Assembly: GCA_028711365.1 (NCBI GenBank)
Contig: JAQTSI010000001.1
Span: 1 to 39,842 of the forward strand
Length of the DNA stretch: 39,842 bases
Source of the DNA: Methylococcaceae bacterium
GTDB taxonomy: Bacteria > Pseudomonadota > Gammaproteobacteria > Methylococcales > Methylococcaceae
Direction: 5' to 3'
The notes beneath the pieces were generated by a model. The model was not told where the DNA came from. It was given only the letters and a program-made list of their open reading frames with translations, and searched no databases. Both the position numbers and the translations under genes were made by a program. Shown piece by piece: positions 25,719-34,903 of this stretch. Position 1 is the first letter of the stretch; the number at the start of each line of letters is the position of its first letter.

Positions 25719-28208
25719 CTACATCTCTCGCAACATCACGATGGGACTTACCCGGGTCACGGCGCGGGTGTGCAGATAACCCGATAAACCTACCGCCAGG
25801 GCGCCGAGCAGGGGCGCCGCAAGCCAAATCTCCCAATGGAAGCGAGGGATCAGTTCGAAAGCGTAGCTGAACAAGCCCCAAGCGATGGCCTCGCTGGCGG
25901 AAGCAGCCAGCAAGCCGGACAAGAGTCCCAAGGCGATGAACTCCACGGCCAGGCTCTTGCGCAGCAGGTTTCGGCTTGCTCCCAAGGCCCGCAACAAGGC
26001 GTCCTCGCGGATGCGTTCGTCCAAGGTGGCGCGCACCGCCGCGAACAACACGGCGAAACCCGCGGCCAAAGCAAATGCCAGCATGAATTCGATCGCCAGG
26101 CTGATCTCCTTCAGAATGGTCTGGAATTGCTTCAATAGCGGGTCCACCTCCAGGATCGTCACGGCGGGAAAGGATTTTACCAATCCCACCAATTCGGGCT
26201 TTTGGTCGGATGGCAGATGGAAACTGGTCAGCCAGGTGGCGGGAAATCCCTGCAGACTGCCCGGCGAGAAAATCATGTAAAAATTCGGCCGCAGGGTATC
26301 CCAGCGCACCGAGCGCAGGCTGTCCACCACCGCTGACTTTTCTTCCCCGGCTATGTTGAAGGTCAGCGTGTCGCCGAGACGAATGCGTAGGCTTTTCGCC
26401 AATTCCGCTTCCACCGAAACCCGGCCTAAAACCGGTTCGCTTCCCCACCATTCTCCCTTCACCAGCCGATTGTCCAAGAGCGGCTTGACACTCCAGGTCA
26501 GGCTCAGGTCGCGGTTGATGGCCCCCTCGCCTGGGGAATCCTTATGCGCGATGATATGGACATCCACGCCGTTGACGGCGGTGAGGCGGCCCCGGACGAT
26601 GGGGTAAAAATCGCTGACGACGATATGACGCTGCGCCAGAAAGTCCCGAAAAGCCGGCAGTTCGCTTTCGAACAGGTTCAAGGCGAAGTAATTCGGCGTG
26701 TTTGGTGGCAGTTGCCGCCGCCATTCCCCGATCAGCTCCGTGCGCGCCAGCAGACTCACCAGCATCGCGGTCAGGGTCAGGCCGAAAGCCAGGATCTGAC
26801 TCATGCCCAGCCTGGGGTTGCGGGTCAGATTTTGCAGTCCGAAGCGCCATGACAGCCCCAAGAAAGGCAGCAGGCGGCGTGCGGTTTTCAGCAGAGCCAG
26901 GACGCCGAGACCGGCGATGGCGAGTACGCCCAAACTGATGCCGAGTACGATGGCGGTCATCGCTCCGTCGCCGGTATAAAGCCATATCAGCACAGTCAAT
27001 GTGGCCAGAGCCAGTCCATAGACCAACCAGGCACTGGCAGGCAGCGGGGCGAGGTCGCGGCGCAGCACGCGCAGGGGAGGCAGCCGTTTGAGGCGCAATA
27101 CCGGCGGGAGGGCGAAGCCGAGCAAGATGAACAATCCCGCCGTCAAACCGAATAGCGGGGCATACCAGGCCGGAGCGGAAAGCGTATGGGGTAGAATGCC
27201 TTTCAGTTGCCAGACCACGGCTTCCTGGGCCAGGTATCCGAGCAAGCAACCTGCCAGACTGGCGGCCAATCCTAAAATCAGATATTGCGCCAGATGGATT
27301 TGCACCACTTCCCTTTCCCTTGCTCCCAGGCATTTGAGCATGGCGGTGAGATCGAAATGGCGCTCCGTATGGCGCCGCGCGCCCATGGCGATGGCCACCC
27401 CGGCGATCAGCACGATGACGGTGCTACTCAGGCCCAGATAACGCTCGGCGCGGGATAGGGCATTCCCCAGTTCGGGCCGGTCTTGATGGATGTCCACCAG
27501 CTTCTGGCCGGGGTTGAGTTGGGGTTTGAGCCAATGCCTGAACTCCCGGATGCGTTTTTCATCGCCGGCGAACAAGGCGTAATAGTGGGCGTTGCTGCCG
27601 GTGCGAATCAAGCCGGCAGCCTCCAGGTCGGCCAGATTGAACATCACCCGTGGCGACAGGCTATAGAGATCGCCTCGGCGATCCGGTTCATGAAGGATGA
27701 TGCGGGTGATTTTCAGCTTTTTTTCGCCCAGATGAATGAAATCCCCGAGGGACAGTTTCAGGGAGATCAACACTCGCCGGTCCACCCAGGCCGAATCCGG
27801 TTCGGGCGCTTCCTGCTTCTCCGTTTCGCCGCTTCCATCCGCCGTCCGCATCGTTCCGCGCAAGGGATAGGTCGCGCTCACCGCCTTGGCGCCGGTGAGC
27901 AGCATTTCGCCGTTTTCCACCAGAACGCTGGGAAACTCCACCGTGCGCGCCATGGTCAGTCCCAGTTCATCCGCTTTGCGGGTCCAGTCCTCGGCAGGGG
28001 GTTCATGAGCGCCGACCGACAGATCGGAGGCCAGAAATTCCGCCGCCTGGGTTTCCATGGTGCGCGTGAGCCGATGTCCGAACAGGCTGATCGCGGTGGT
28101 TCCGGCCACGGCGATGATCAGCGCCGCTACCAGAATGGTCAACTCACCGCTGCGCCAGTCGCGGCGGATGAGGTTGAGAGCGAGTTTTAACATGATGGAG
28201 GAATTCAT
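25719..28208 (-). CDS. ABC transporter permease, FtsX-like (YbbP-type, ~829 aa)
   Basis: LALNLIRRDWRSGELTILVAALIIAVAGTTAISLFGHRL, MGARRHTERHFDLTAMLKCLGARERE, C-terminal DALLRALGASRNLLRKSLAVEFIALGLLSG: FtsX/MacB-type permease. Confidence 0.92.
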   Translation of the reverse strand: MNSSIMLKLALNLIRRDWRSGELTILVAALIIAVAGTTAISLFGHRLTRTMETQAAEFLASDLSVGAHEPPAEDWTRKADELGLTMARTVEFPSVLVENGEMLLTGAKAVSATYPLRGTMRTADGSGETEKQEAPEPDSAWVDRRVLISLKLSLGDFIHLGEKKLKITRIILHEPDRRGDLYSLSPRVMFNLADLEAAGLIRTGSNAHYYALFAGDEKRIREFRHWLKPQLNPGQKLVDIHQDRPELGNALSRAERYLGLSSTVIVLIAGVAIAMGARRHTERHFDLTAMLKCLGAREREVVQIHLAQYLILGLAASLAGCLLGYLAQEAVVWQLKGILPHTLSAPAWYAPLFGLTAGLFILLGFALPPVLRLKRLPPLRVLRRDLAPLPASAWLVYGLALATLTVLIWLYTGDGAMTAIVLGISLGVLAIAGLGVLALLKTARRLLPFLGLSWRFGLQNLTRNPRLGMSQILAFGLTLTAMLVSLLARTELIGEWRRQLPPNTPNYFALNLFESELPAFRDFLAQRHIVVSDFYPIVRGRLTAVNGVDVHIIAHKDSPGEGAINRDLSLTWSVKPLLDNRLVKGEWWGSEPVLGRVSVEAELAKSLRIRLGDTLTFNIAGEEKSAVVDSLRSVRWDTLRPNFYMIFSPGSLQGFPATWLTSFHLPSDQKPELVGLVKSFPAVTILEVDPLLKQFQTILKEISLAIEFMLAFALAAGFAVLFAAVRATLDERIREDALLRALGASRNLLRKSLAVEFIALGLLSGLLAASASEAIAWGLFSYAFELIPRFHWEIWLAAPLLGALAVGLSGYLHTRAVTRVSPIVMLREM

Positions 28209-28370
28209 GGATGTCTCGAGTAGATAGCGGGAGGCTTCTCACCGGCTGGCTTGGGCCGGTCATAAAAGCTTAATCTCATTCCCGTACCCTGTCGCCGTTG
28301 ACAAGTTGCCTGTCGAATAAAGCCGACCGCCTTTGGCGCCCGGTATTTTCCTTTGAATCGGAGAGAATTC

Positions 28371-29693
28371 ATGTCGAGCATAATCAAACGGGCCGGTCGG
28401 GTTTCCGGTCGCGTAGCCGCCGCGTTGCCGCTGGGGGCCCTGATTTTCTGCACCACGGCGCAGGCCGTCGATCAGACCGTTCCGGGTGCGGGAAACGCTG
28501 CCGCAACCCAGCTTTCCAGCAAATCCCCCCTGGTTCAGTCCGCTTACAAGTGGCTGTTGAAAAATACCAAGGCGATCAAGGATGCAAATCTGCGCAACGC
28601 GACTTTGAATATCATCAGCAATCCCAAGGTCTGCATCCAGCATCGCGCCAATTTGGGAGAGGCCGAGAAAGAGGCGATTCTCACCCATCTGATGAATGCG
28701 GGTTTGTATTCGACGGTCGACGCCGGCAATTTCCCTGGCGGCGCCATGGCGGGCGTATTCCCGCCGGTTTTACAGGATGGCTCCGCCTGTCCGCAATTGC
28801 CGCAGCCTTTTACCGCGGCTCCCGGTAGCGCCTTCGGCGGGCATCATTCCCAACCCGGTGGCCTGGTGGTGCATGAAGTGCTCAACGACATGAGCGACAT
28901 GGATCTGGCCAAGAATTATAAACTGGTCTATGGGACCCTGGATAAGAACGGCTTGCCGGTGGTCGGTTCCACTGGCAAGGCGGATAATTCCAAACTGGGA
29001 ATCAGCAACGACATCATCGTGGCTGCTCCCATGTGGCATGACTTCACCAAGACCATGGTGTTCCAATGGAATGCCGACGGCAGCGAATTCAAGGAATTCA
29101 ACTTCGGTGGTGGCGGCCTGACCGACAACAACGGCAAGACGGGGGATTCCAGGACCGGCAGTCATCACATCCTCGCTCTGGCGGAAGCCATCAAGCGCGG
29201 ATTGGCGCCTGATTTCGTCATCACCCAGGCTTCCGCCCATTCCGTGCCATCCTTGGGCAACGAGTTCAAGGTCGTCAACTGGATACGCGCCGCTGCGATC
29301 ATTGCCAACGTCGACCCGGTGCAGAACCATTATCTGATCCTGGACAACAACAATAATTACCGTCTGCCGGCCGTGCGTACCCTAGGCGAGTTCGACCTGA
29401 TCGGCGCCTCACCCACCCGGACCAACCTGCTGGTGGAGTATGTGCTGCACAACATCTCGGATTCGGATTACTCATTCACCGGTCCGGCCCTGGACGAGAT
29501 AAGCTTGGTGTTGCAGAAGCTAGCGCCGGAATATGGCTATGATTTCAGCGATATCTCCAAATACAACAACAAATTCCGCAACCCGATCTTCAGCTATCTC
29601 AGTGCAGAACGCCTGTTCATCATCTACAGCAATGAAGGTTTGGATGGCGTGCGCAGGGAAATCGGCAAACTGGTCAAGATAAAGCTCATCTGA
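28371..29693 (+). CDS. Secreted protein with HD-domain-like His/Asp motifs
   Basis: Signal peptide MSSIIKRAGRVSGRVAAALPLGALIFCTTAQA; GGHHSQPGGLVVHEVLNDM, AAPMWHDFTKTMVFQ, TGSHHILALAEAIKRGLAPDFVITQASAH; GGAGAGAATTC RBS. Confidence 0.8.
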   Translation: MSSIIKRAGRVSGRVAAALPLGALIFCTTAQAVDQTVPGAGNAAATQLSSKSPLVQSAYKWLLKNTKAIKDANLRNATLNIISNPKVCIQHRANLGEAEKEAILTHLMNAGLYSTVDAGNFPGGAMAGVFPPVLQDGSACPQLPQPFTAAPGSAFGGHHSQPGGLVVHEVLNDMSDMDLAKNYKLVYGTLDKNGLPVVGSTGKADNSKLGISNDIIVAAPMWHDFTKTMVFQWNADGSEFKEFNFGGGGLTDNNGKTGDSRTGSHHILALAEAIKRGLAPDFVITQASAHSVPSLGNEFKVVNWIRAAAIIANVDPVQNHYLILDNNNNYRLPAVRTLGEFDLIGASPTRTNLLVEYVLHNISDSDYSFTGPALDEISLVLQKLAPEYGYDFSDISKYNNKFRNPIFSYLSAERLFIIYSNEGLDGVRREIGKLVKIKLI

Positions 29694-29743
29694 TCCGGAC
29701 ATGGCTTTAACCGGCCGGGTCGGATCTATCCATGGGGGAGGGT

Positions 29744-30178
29744 TCATTCCAGCTTGTGGGTCTCCAGTTCGTGTCCTTGCTGCTTGTAGGCCGCGTAGCG
29801 CCGGCGGCCTTCGGCGCGCACGGTTTCGTCCTCGTCCACCAGCTCCGCGACCCTTTGATATTCCTCGAACCTCGGCGGTTTATCCAGGGACAGGTTGATG
29901 AGCAGGCCACGGCAATCTTCCGGCGGCTCGCCCTGGCCGATGAGCACCGGGACGTCTTCCCGTTCCTGTTCATCCGCATTGGCAAGCGCGTGGGGGATGA
30001 AACTGCCCTGGCGGAAGGTCCATAGCAGTTTGTCCATGATGGCCGTCTCTACCTCGGAACCGGTGTGGATATAGACCTTCATGCCCTGCCGCCAGGCTTT
30101 TTCGGCGAGCTTGCAGCCCAGCACCCGCCGGGTGTGCGGGTCACTGCTGGGCAATATGTAAAAATCGATCCGCGTCAT
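29744..30178 (-). CDS. holC: DNA polymerase III chi subunit
   Basis: [73 protein letters not shown]; 4-bp overlap with pepA. Confidence 0.95.
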   Translation of the reverse strand: MTRIDFYILPSSDPHTRRVLGCKLAEKAWRQGMKVYIHTGSEVETAIMDKLLWTFRQGSFIPHALANADEQEREDVPVLIGQGEPPEDCRGLLINLSLDKPPRFEEYQRVAELVDEDETVRAEGRRRYAAYKQQGHELETHKLE

Positions 30179-31668
30179 TGCGCCTGGTCAATGAGATATT
30201 GGGACAGCAGCGGCACGGGTCTGCCAGTGGCGCCCTTGTCGGTGCCGGTTTTCCAGGCGGTGCCGGCGATGTCGACATGGGCCCACTTGAAATCCTTGGC
30301 GAAACGGGAGAGGAAACAACCGGCGGTGATGGTTCCACCGTCCGGCCCACCGATATTGGCGATGTCGGCGAAGTTGGACTTGAGCTGTTCCTGGTATTCG
30401 TCCCACAGGGGTAGACGCCAGACCCGGTCGCGGGAGGTTTCGCCGGCACGGATCAGGCTTTCGCACAGGGCGTCGTCGTTACCCATGAGCCCGCTGGGGT
30501 GACGGCCCAACGCGACGATGCAGGCGCCGGTCAGGGTGGCGGTGTCGATGATGGCGACGGGTTCATAGCGTTTGGCATAGGTCAAGGTGTCGCAGAGAAT
30601 CAAACGGCCCTCGGCGTCGGTGTTGAGGATTTCGATGGTGAGGCCGGACAGGCTGGTGACGATGTCGCCCGGTTTGTTGGCGGAGCCGTCGGGCAGGTTC
30701 TCGGAGGCCGGCACCAGCCCGACCACATTGAGGGGAAGTTCAAGCTCGGCGGCGACACCGAGGGTGGCGATCACGCTGGCGCCGCCGCACATGTCGTATT
30801 TCATCTCGTCCATGTTGGCGGCGGGTTTGATGGAAATACCGCCGGCGTCGAAGGTGAGCCCCTTGCCCACCAGCACATGGGGCTTGGATTTGGCGGGCCC
30901 GCCAGGGTATTCGATGACGATGAGTTTGGCCGGTTGGCGGCTTCCCTTCGATACCGATAGCAAGGAACCCATGCCTAACTCCTCCAGTTCGGCCTCGTCG
31001 AGGATTTTCACCTTGAGCTTCTTGTGCGCCTTGCCCAGTTTTTCCGCCTGTTCCGCCAGATAGGAAGGAGTGCAGATATTGCCGGGCAGGTTGCCCAGGT
31101 CGCGGGCCAGGCTCATGCCACGGGCGATGGCTCGCCCTTGTTGGAGTCCGGTTTCCGCGTTGGTCTGCTCGGTTTCCGAATCCAGCAGGAACTGGAGTTT
31201 GGTCAAACGTGGCGGTTTGCCCTTTTCATCCGCGCTCTTGGTCTCGGTGTAGCGGTACAAGGCGCTCTCGAAAGTTTCCACGGTCTGGCGGATTTTCCAC
31301 TCCAGCGTTTCGCCCTTGATCTCGGCTTCGTGCAAGGTGCTCACCGCGTTTTTCGCCCCCGAATTCTTCAACGCGCCAATGGCGGCGCTCAGGGCCTTGC
31401 GGTAATTCGAGGCATTGAGTTCTTCCTTCTTGCCCAGTCCGACCAGCAGGAGGCGTTCGATCTTGCCGCGGGAGAGGTGATTGACCAACAGGGTGTCGCC
31501 GGCTTTGCCTTCGAGGTCGTCGCGCTTGAGCAGCCGGGTAATGAGCCCTTCCAGGGCTTCATCGAGGGCGGTAGCCGCCGGGCCCAGTTTCCGTTTCGAG
31601 TAAAAACCCAACAGCAGGCAGTCGGTGGTGAGCTTTTCCGGTGAATCGCATTTTATGGAGTAGTCCAT
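30175..31668 (-). CDS. pepA: Cytosol (leucyl) aminopeptidase
   Basis: [51 protein letters not shown]17 family motifs. Confidence 0.97.
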   Translation of the reverse strand: MDYSIKCDSPEKLTTDCLLLGFYSKRKLGPAATALDEALEGLITRLLKRDDLEGKAGDTLLVNHLSRGKIERLLLVGLGKKEELNASNYRKALSAAIGALKNSGAKNAVSTLHEAEIKGETLEWKIRQTVETFESALYRYTETKSADEKGKPPRLTKLQFLLDSETEQTNAETGLQQGRAIARGMSLARDLGNLPGNICTPSYLAEQAEKLGKAHKKLKVKILDEAELEELGMGSLLSVSKGSRQPAKLIVIEYPGGPAKSKPHVLVGKGLTFDAGGISIKPAANMDEMKYDMCGGASVIATLGVAAELELPLNVVGLVPASENLPDGSANKPGDIVTSLSGLTIEILNTDAEGRLILCDTLTYAKRYEPVAIIDTATLTGACIVALGRHPSGLMGNDDALCESLIRAGETSRDRVWRLPLWDEYQEQLKSNFADIANIGGPDGGTITAGCFLSRFAKDFKWAHVDIAGTAWKTGTDKGATGRPVPLLSQYLIDQAQ

Positions 31669-31716
31669 GATAATATCCGCGGTTTTGTATGAGAAGAGTT
31701 TTTCGTAAAGCTTATT

Positions 31717-32862
31717 ATGAATTCAACTGCTTTTGAACCGCCTTTTTCTCCCTTGAGGCGGCTGTTGCCGGTGCTGGATCGCATGGTGACCCTGGAATTG
31801 CTGCGAACGGTGATCGCCGTGCTGACCGTTTTGGTCACCATCATCGTCAGCAGAAAGTTTCTCAACATCCTGACCAAGGCCATCGATGGGGAGATCGCCG
31901 CCAATACCCTGCTGACCCTGTTGAGTCTGAAAATCCTGGGCGCTTTCATCATCCTGCTGCCCGCCGCCCTGTTTCTGTCCATTCTCATGGTGTTCGGGCG
32001 CATGTATCGGGATCAGGAGATGGCCATATTGGCCTCCGGCGGCGTAGGTTTGGGAAGACTCTATCGGGCGGTTGCCTGGTTCGTCCTGCCGACTTTCGTC
32101 TGCTCGATCTATCTGGCTTTGGATGTATTGCCATGGGCGGAGTTGAAAGTCCAGACTTTGATGAGAAATGACAAGAAAACCGCCGATCTGCGCGGCCTGA
32201 AGCCGGGGCGTTTCAACGAGTACAGCCGGGGGGACGTGGTGCTTTACGCCGAAAGCTTCTCGGAGGCCGACGGTAACCTGAAAAACCTGTTCGTGGAAAG
32301 CCATAACGGCGAGCAGAACGGGGTGACCGTCGCCGAAAGCGGCTATCTGAAGGAAACCGAGACCGGGTCGCATTTCCTCGTGCTCAACCATGGGGTGCGT
32401 TACCAGGGAACTCCCGGCAAGGCCGATTATATCATCAGCGAATTCGAGGAATACGCGGTCAAGATCGACCCCGATGGCGACCCGGCCTTCGACAAGGACA
32501 AGCGCGAACTGGTGACCCCCAGCGCCGAGTTGTGGCGCTCTGGGGCGCCCCGCGAGAGGGCCGAATTGCAGCGCCGTTTCGCCGTGCCCATGGGCGCTTT
32601 GCTGTTGGGCATCCTGGCCATTCCCCTGTCCAGGGTCAAGCCTCGCAGCGGGGTGTACGGCAACGTCGTTGCGGCTTTCCTGATCTACATGCTTTACGAA
32701 AATCTTCAGCGCGTTTCCCAGGGCTTGTTGATCAGCGGGAAAGTCTCCCTTTGGCTTGCCTACTCTGGAGTCTATCTATTCATGGTGGGCATCATCGTGT
32801 TCTTCCTGATTAGGTCGACAGGATTGCGCTGGTGCTGGCAGGTGATCCGGGGGAGGGCTTGA
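31717..32862 (+). CDS. lptF: LPS export system permease LptF
   Basis: YjgP/YjgQ family; [28 protein letters not shown]; divergent from pepA and followed by lptG (classic pepA/lptFG order). Confidence 0.95.
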   Translation: MNSTAFEPPFSPLRRLLPVLDRMVTLELLRTVIAVLTVLVTIIVSRKFLNILTKAIDGEIAANTLLTLLSLKILGAFIILLPAALFLSILMVFGRMYRDQEMAILASGGVGLGRLYRAVAWFVLPTFVCSIYLALDVLPWAELKVQTLMRNDKKTADLRGLKPGRFNEYSRGDVVLYAESFSEADGNLKNLFVESHNGEQNGVTVAESGYLKETETGSHFLVLNHGVRYQGTPGKADYIISEFEEYAVKIDPDGDPAFDKDKRELVTPSAELWRSGAPRERAELQRRFAVPMGALLLGILAIPLSRVKPRSGVYGNVVAAFLIYMLYENLQRVSQGLLISGKVSLWLAYSGVYLFMVGIIVFFLIRSTGLRWCWQVIRGRA

Positions 32863-32866
32863 GTTC

Positions 32867-33931
32867 GTGGATGTTCTGAATCGCTATATCGCCAAGGAAA
32901 TTCTGAAAGGTTCCGTGGTTGCCTCCCTGATATTGCTGTCCTTGTCGAATTTTTTCACCTTCACCGACGAACTGAGGGATATCGGCGATGGCACTTATAG
33001 CCTCAAGGACATCTTCGTCTACCTCGGGCTGACCTCGCCGCGGGATTTTTATGAACTTCTGCCTTCGGCCACGCTCTTGGGCAGCCTGGTGACCCTGGGC
33101 GGACTGGGCAACAACCGCGAACTGATTGCCATGCAATCGGCCGGCGCCTCCAAATTCCAGATCATCTGGGCGGTCATCAGGGGGGGATTGATATTGACGA
33201 TATTTTCCTCGATGATCGGGGAATATATCGCTCCGCCTTCTGAACGCGCGGCCAACGAGTACAAATCCATCGCCACCCAGCAGCAGGTCGCCTCCCGTAC
33301 CCGCTACGGTTTCTGGCTGAGGGATGGCAATGTTTTCATCAACATCCGCCAGATTCAGAAACAGGAGGAATTGGGCGATATCAGTATTTTTGAATTGGAC
33401 GAGAACCGTCACCTGAAGCTGGTCACTCACGCCAATAAAGCGATATACGAAGGGACGAAGTGGCGCTTGGACGACATCAAAATCACCCATGTCGGCCACG
33501 ACAATGCATCCGGGGAAGCCAAACCCAACAGCGATTGGGACACCATCCTTGCGCCCGAATTGCTCAATGTATTCGTGGTCAATCCGGAAAATCTGTCGGC
33601 GCAGGAACTGTGGAATTACATGGACTATTTGGAGCGAAATGGCCAAAAGAACCTGAATGTCGAGTTGGCCTTCTGGGGGCGCATCGTCAACCCTTTCGTC
33701 ACCTTGACCATGCTGCTGGTGGCCACCCCTTTCGTGATGACTCTTAGACGCGAAACCAGTTTGGGTCAACGCATCGTGGTCGGTGTGACCTTCGGCCTGG
33801 GATTCTATTTGTTTGACCGGGTTTTCGGCCATTTTTGCTTGATCTACGAGGCGAATCCCATTTTTTCGGCCAGCTTCCCCACCTTGCTGGTGCTCAGCGG
33901 CACCCTGGTTGCCATCGCCCGTATGCGCTAG
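32867..33931 (+). CDS. lptG: LPS export system permease LptG
   Basis: MDVLNRYIAKEILKGS, GNNRELIAMQSAGASKFQIIWAV; GTG start at 32867, 4 nt after lptF stop. Confidence 0.95.
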   Translation: MDVLNRYIAKEILKGSVVASLILLSLSNFFTFTDELRDIGDGTYSLKDIFVYLGLTSPRDFYELLPSATLLGSLVTLGGLGNNRELIAMQSAGASKFQIIWAVIRGGLILTIFSSMIGEYIAPPSERAANEYKSIATQQQVASRTRYGFWLRDGNVFINIRQIQKQEELGDISIFELDENRHLKLVTHANKAIYEGTKWRLDDIKITHVGHDNASGEAKPNSDWDTILAPELLNVFVVNPENLSAQELWNYMDYLERNGQKNLNVELAFWGRIVNPFVTLTMLLVATPFVMTLRRETSLGQRIVVGVTFGLGFYLFDRVFGHFCLIYEANPIFSASFPTLLVLSGTLVAIARMR

Positions 33932-33962
33932 CCGCAAGAACAGCAAGCCCGCCGGCTCGGGA

Positions 33963-34385
33963 TCACGCCAGCCGAACCATGCGGATGCGCGCAATGCGGT
34001 CATGCCAGCAGCGTTTGTCTCGATCCCACAGGCAGCAAAAAAATCCCAGTCCGAACGCCGTCAATGACAGCAGCGCGGCAAGGAAATAAAGCCCTGATTG
34101 TCGCCAAGTCGGCAGGCCACCTTCCTCGGTCACGAGCCTAAGCTTCCAGGCGCGCATCCCCAGGGTTTGTCCGCCATGGGTCCAGAACCAGCCGAAGAAA
34201 GCGAAGATCACGACTAGGAGATAAACACTGTAAGCCAGTTGATTGGGCTGAAAAGCTTCGCCGCCGCGAAACGGCAACAGCACGGCGGTGGCGAGAAATA
34301 GGACGCCGATCAACAGCAGGGTGTCATAAAACAAAGCCCCCAGACGTCGGAATAGACCTGGGGGCCGAGGTAAAAAGCCGGGCAT
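33963..34385 (-). CDS. RDD family membrane protein
   Basis: RLGALFYDTLLLIGVLFLATAVL…GWFWTHGGQTLGMRAWKLRLVTEEG. Confidence 0.92.
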   Translation of the reverse strand: MPGFLPRPPGLFRRLGALFYDTLLLIGVLFLATAVLLPFRGGEAFQPNQLAYSVYLLVVIFAFFGWFWTHGGQTLGMRAWKLRLVTEEGGLPTWRQSGLYFLAALLSLTAFGLGFFCCLWDRDKRCWHDRIARIRMVRLA

Positions 34386-34409
34386 CGCCTGCTCTCACCC
34401 GTCTTGCGA

Positions 34410-34604
34410 TTATTTTTTGTCTTCGGCGACGTAGATCTTGGCGCCGAAAAACATGGACAGGTAAACCAGTCCGCACACCAGCACCAAGCTGATCAAGAGG
34501 GGCGGGCGGATGAGGGGCGTGAACAACACAATGGCGAAATCCATCAGGAACAGACTGGTTTGCAGCGGATAAGCCATGAAGGTGTCTTTGTCGAATTTGA
34601 ACAT
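34410..34604 (-). CDS. Small hydrophobic membrane protein, unknown
   Basis: 64-aa ORF with two hydrophobic segments; GGAGGAG upstream of ATG (minus strand). Confidence 0.65.
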   Translation of the reverse strand: MFKFDKDTFMAYPLQTSLFLMDFAIVLFTPLIRPPLLISLVLVCGLVYLSMFFGAKIYVAEDKK

Positions 34605-34903
34605 GGTAGATGTCTCCTCCTATTTTTGTTGCCGGGAACTTTAAGGTCTGAAAACGCGGTGGATTGAATCCGGTTGCCCCGTCCCCTGTTGACTTTTTGA
34701 TTGCCTTTCAATCGACGGGTTGGCCGCGGGCCGTTTCCTTTTCCGGCAAGCGGCGATGACCACGTCCATTTCGGGGTTGAATGGTAGCATAAGCGCAGGC
34801 GGTTTCGTCCAACAAACAGGGTTCTAAAAAAAACGCTTATTATCCAATCTATTTCGCGGCGTAGGTACTTGTGATGTGCTCGCGGCAGCGCAAGTCCCGG
34901 CCG

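Noticed and set aside
26542-27333. 263-aa - strand ORF (and 25696-26451)
   Set aside because: Alternative frames of the YbbP-like permease on the same strand; no independent motifs.
28241-28260. ACCGGC…GCCGGT stem in the divergent permease/HD-like promoter region
   Set aside because: Only 6-bp arms, no T tract; could be chance.
32810-34003. 397-aa - strand ORF
   Set aside because: Antisense to lptG; Q/G/H-rich shadow frame.
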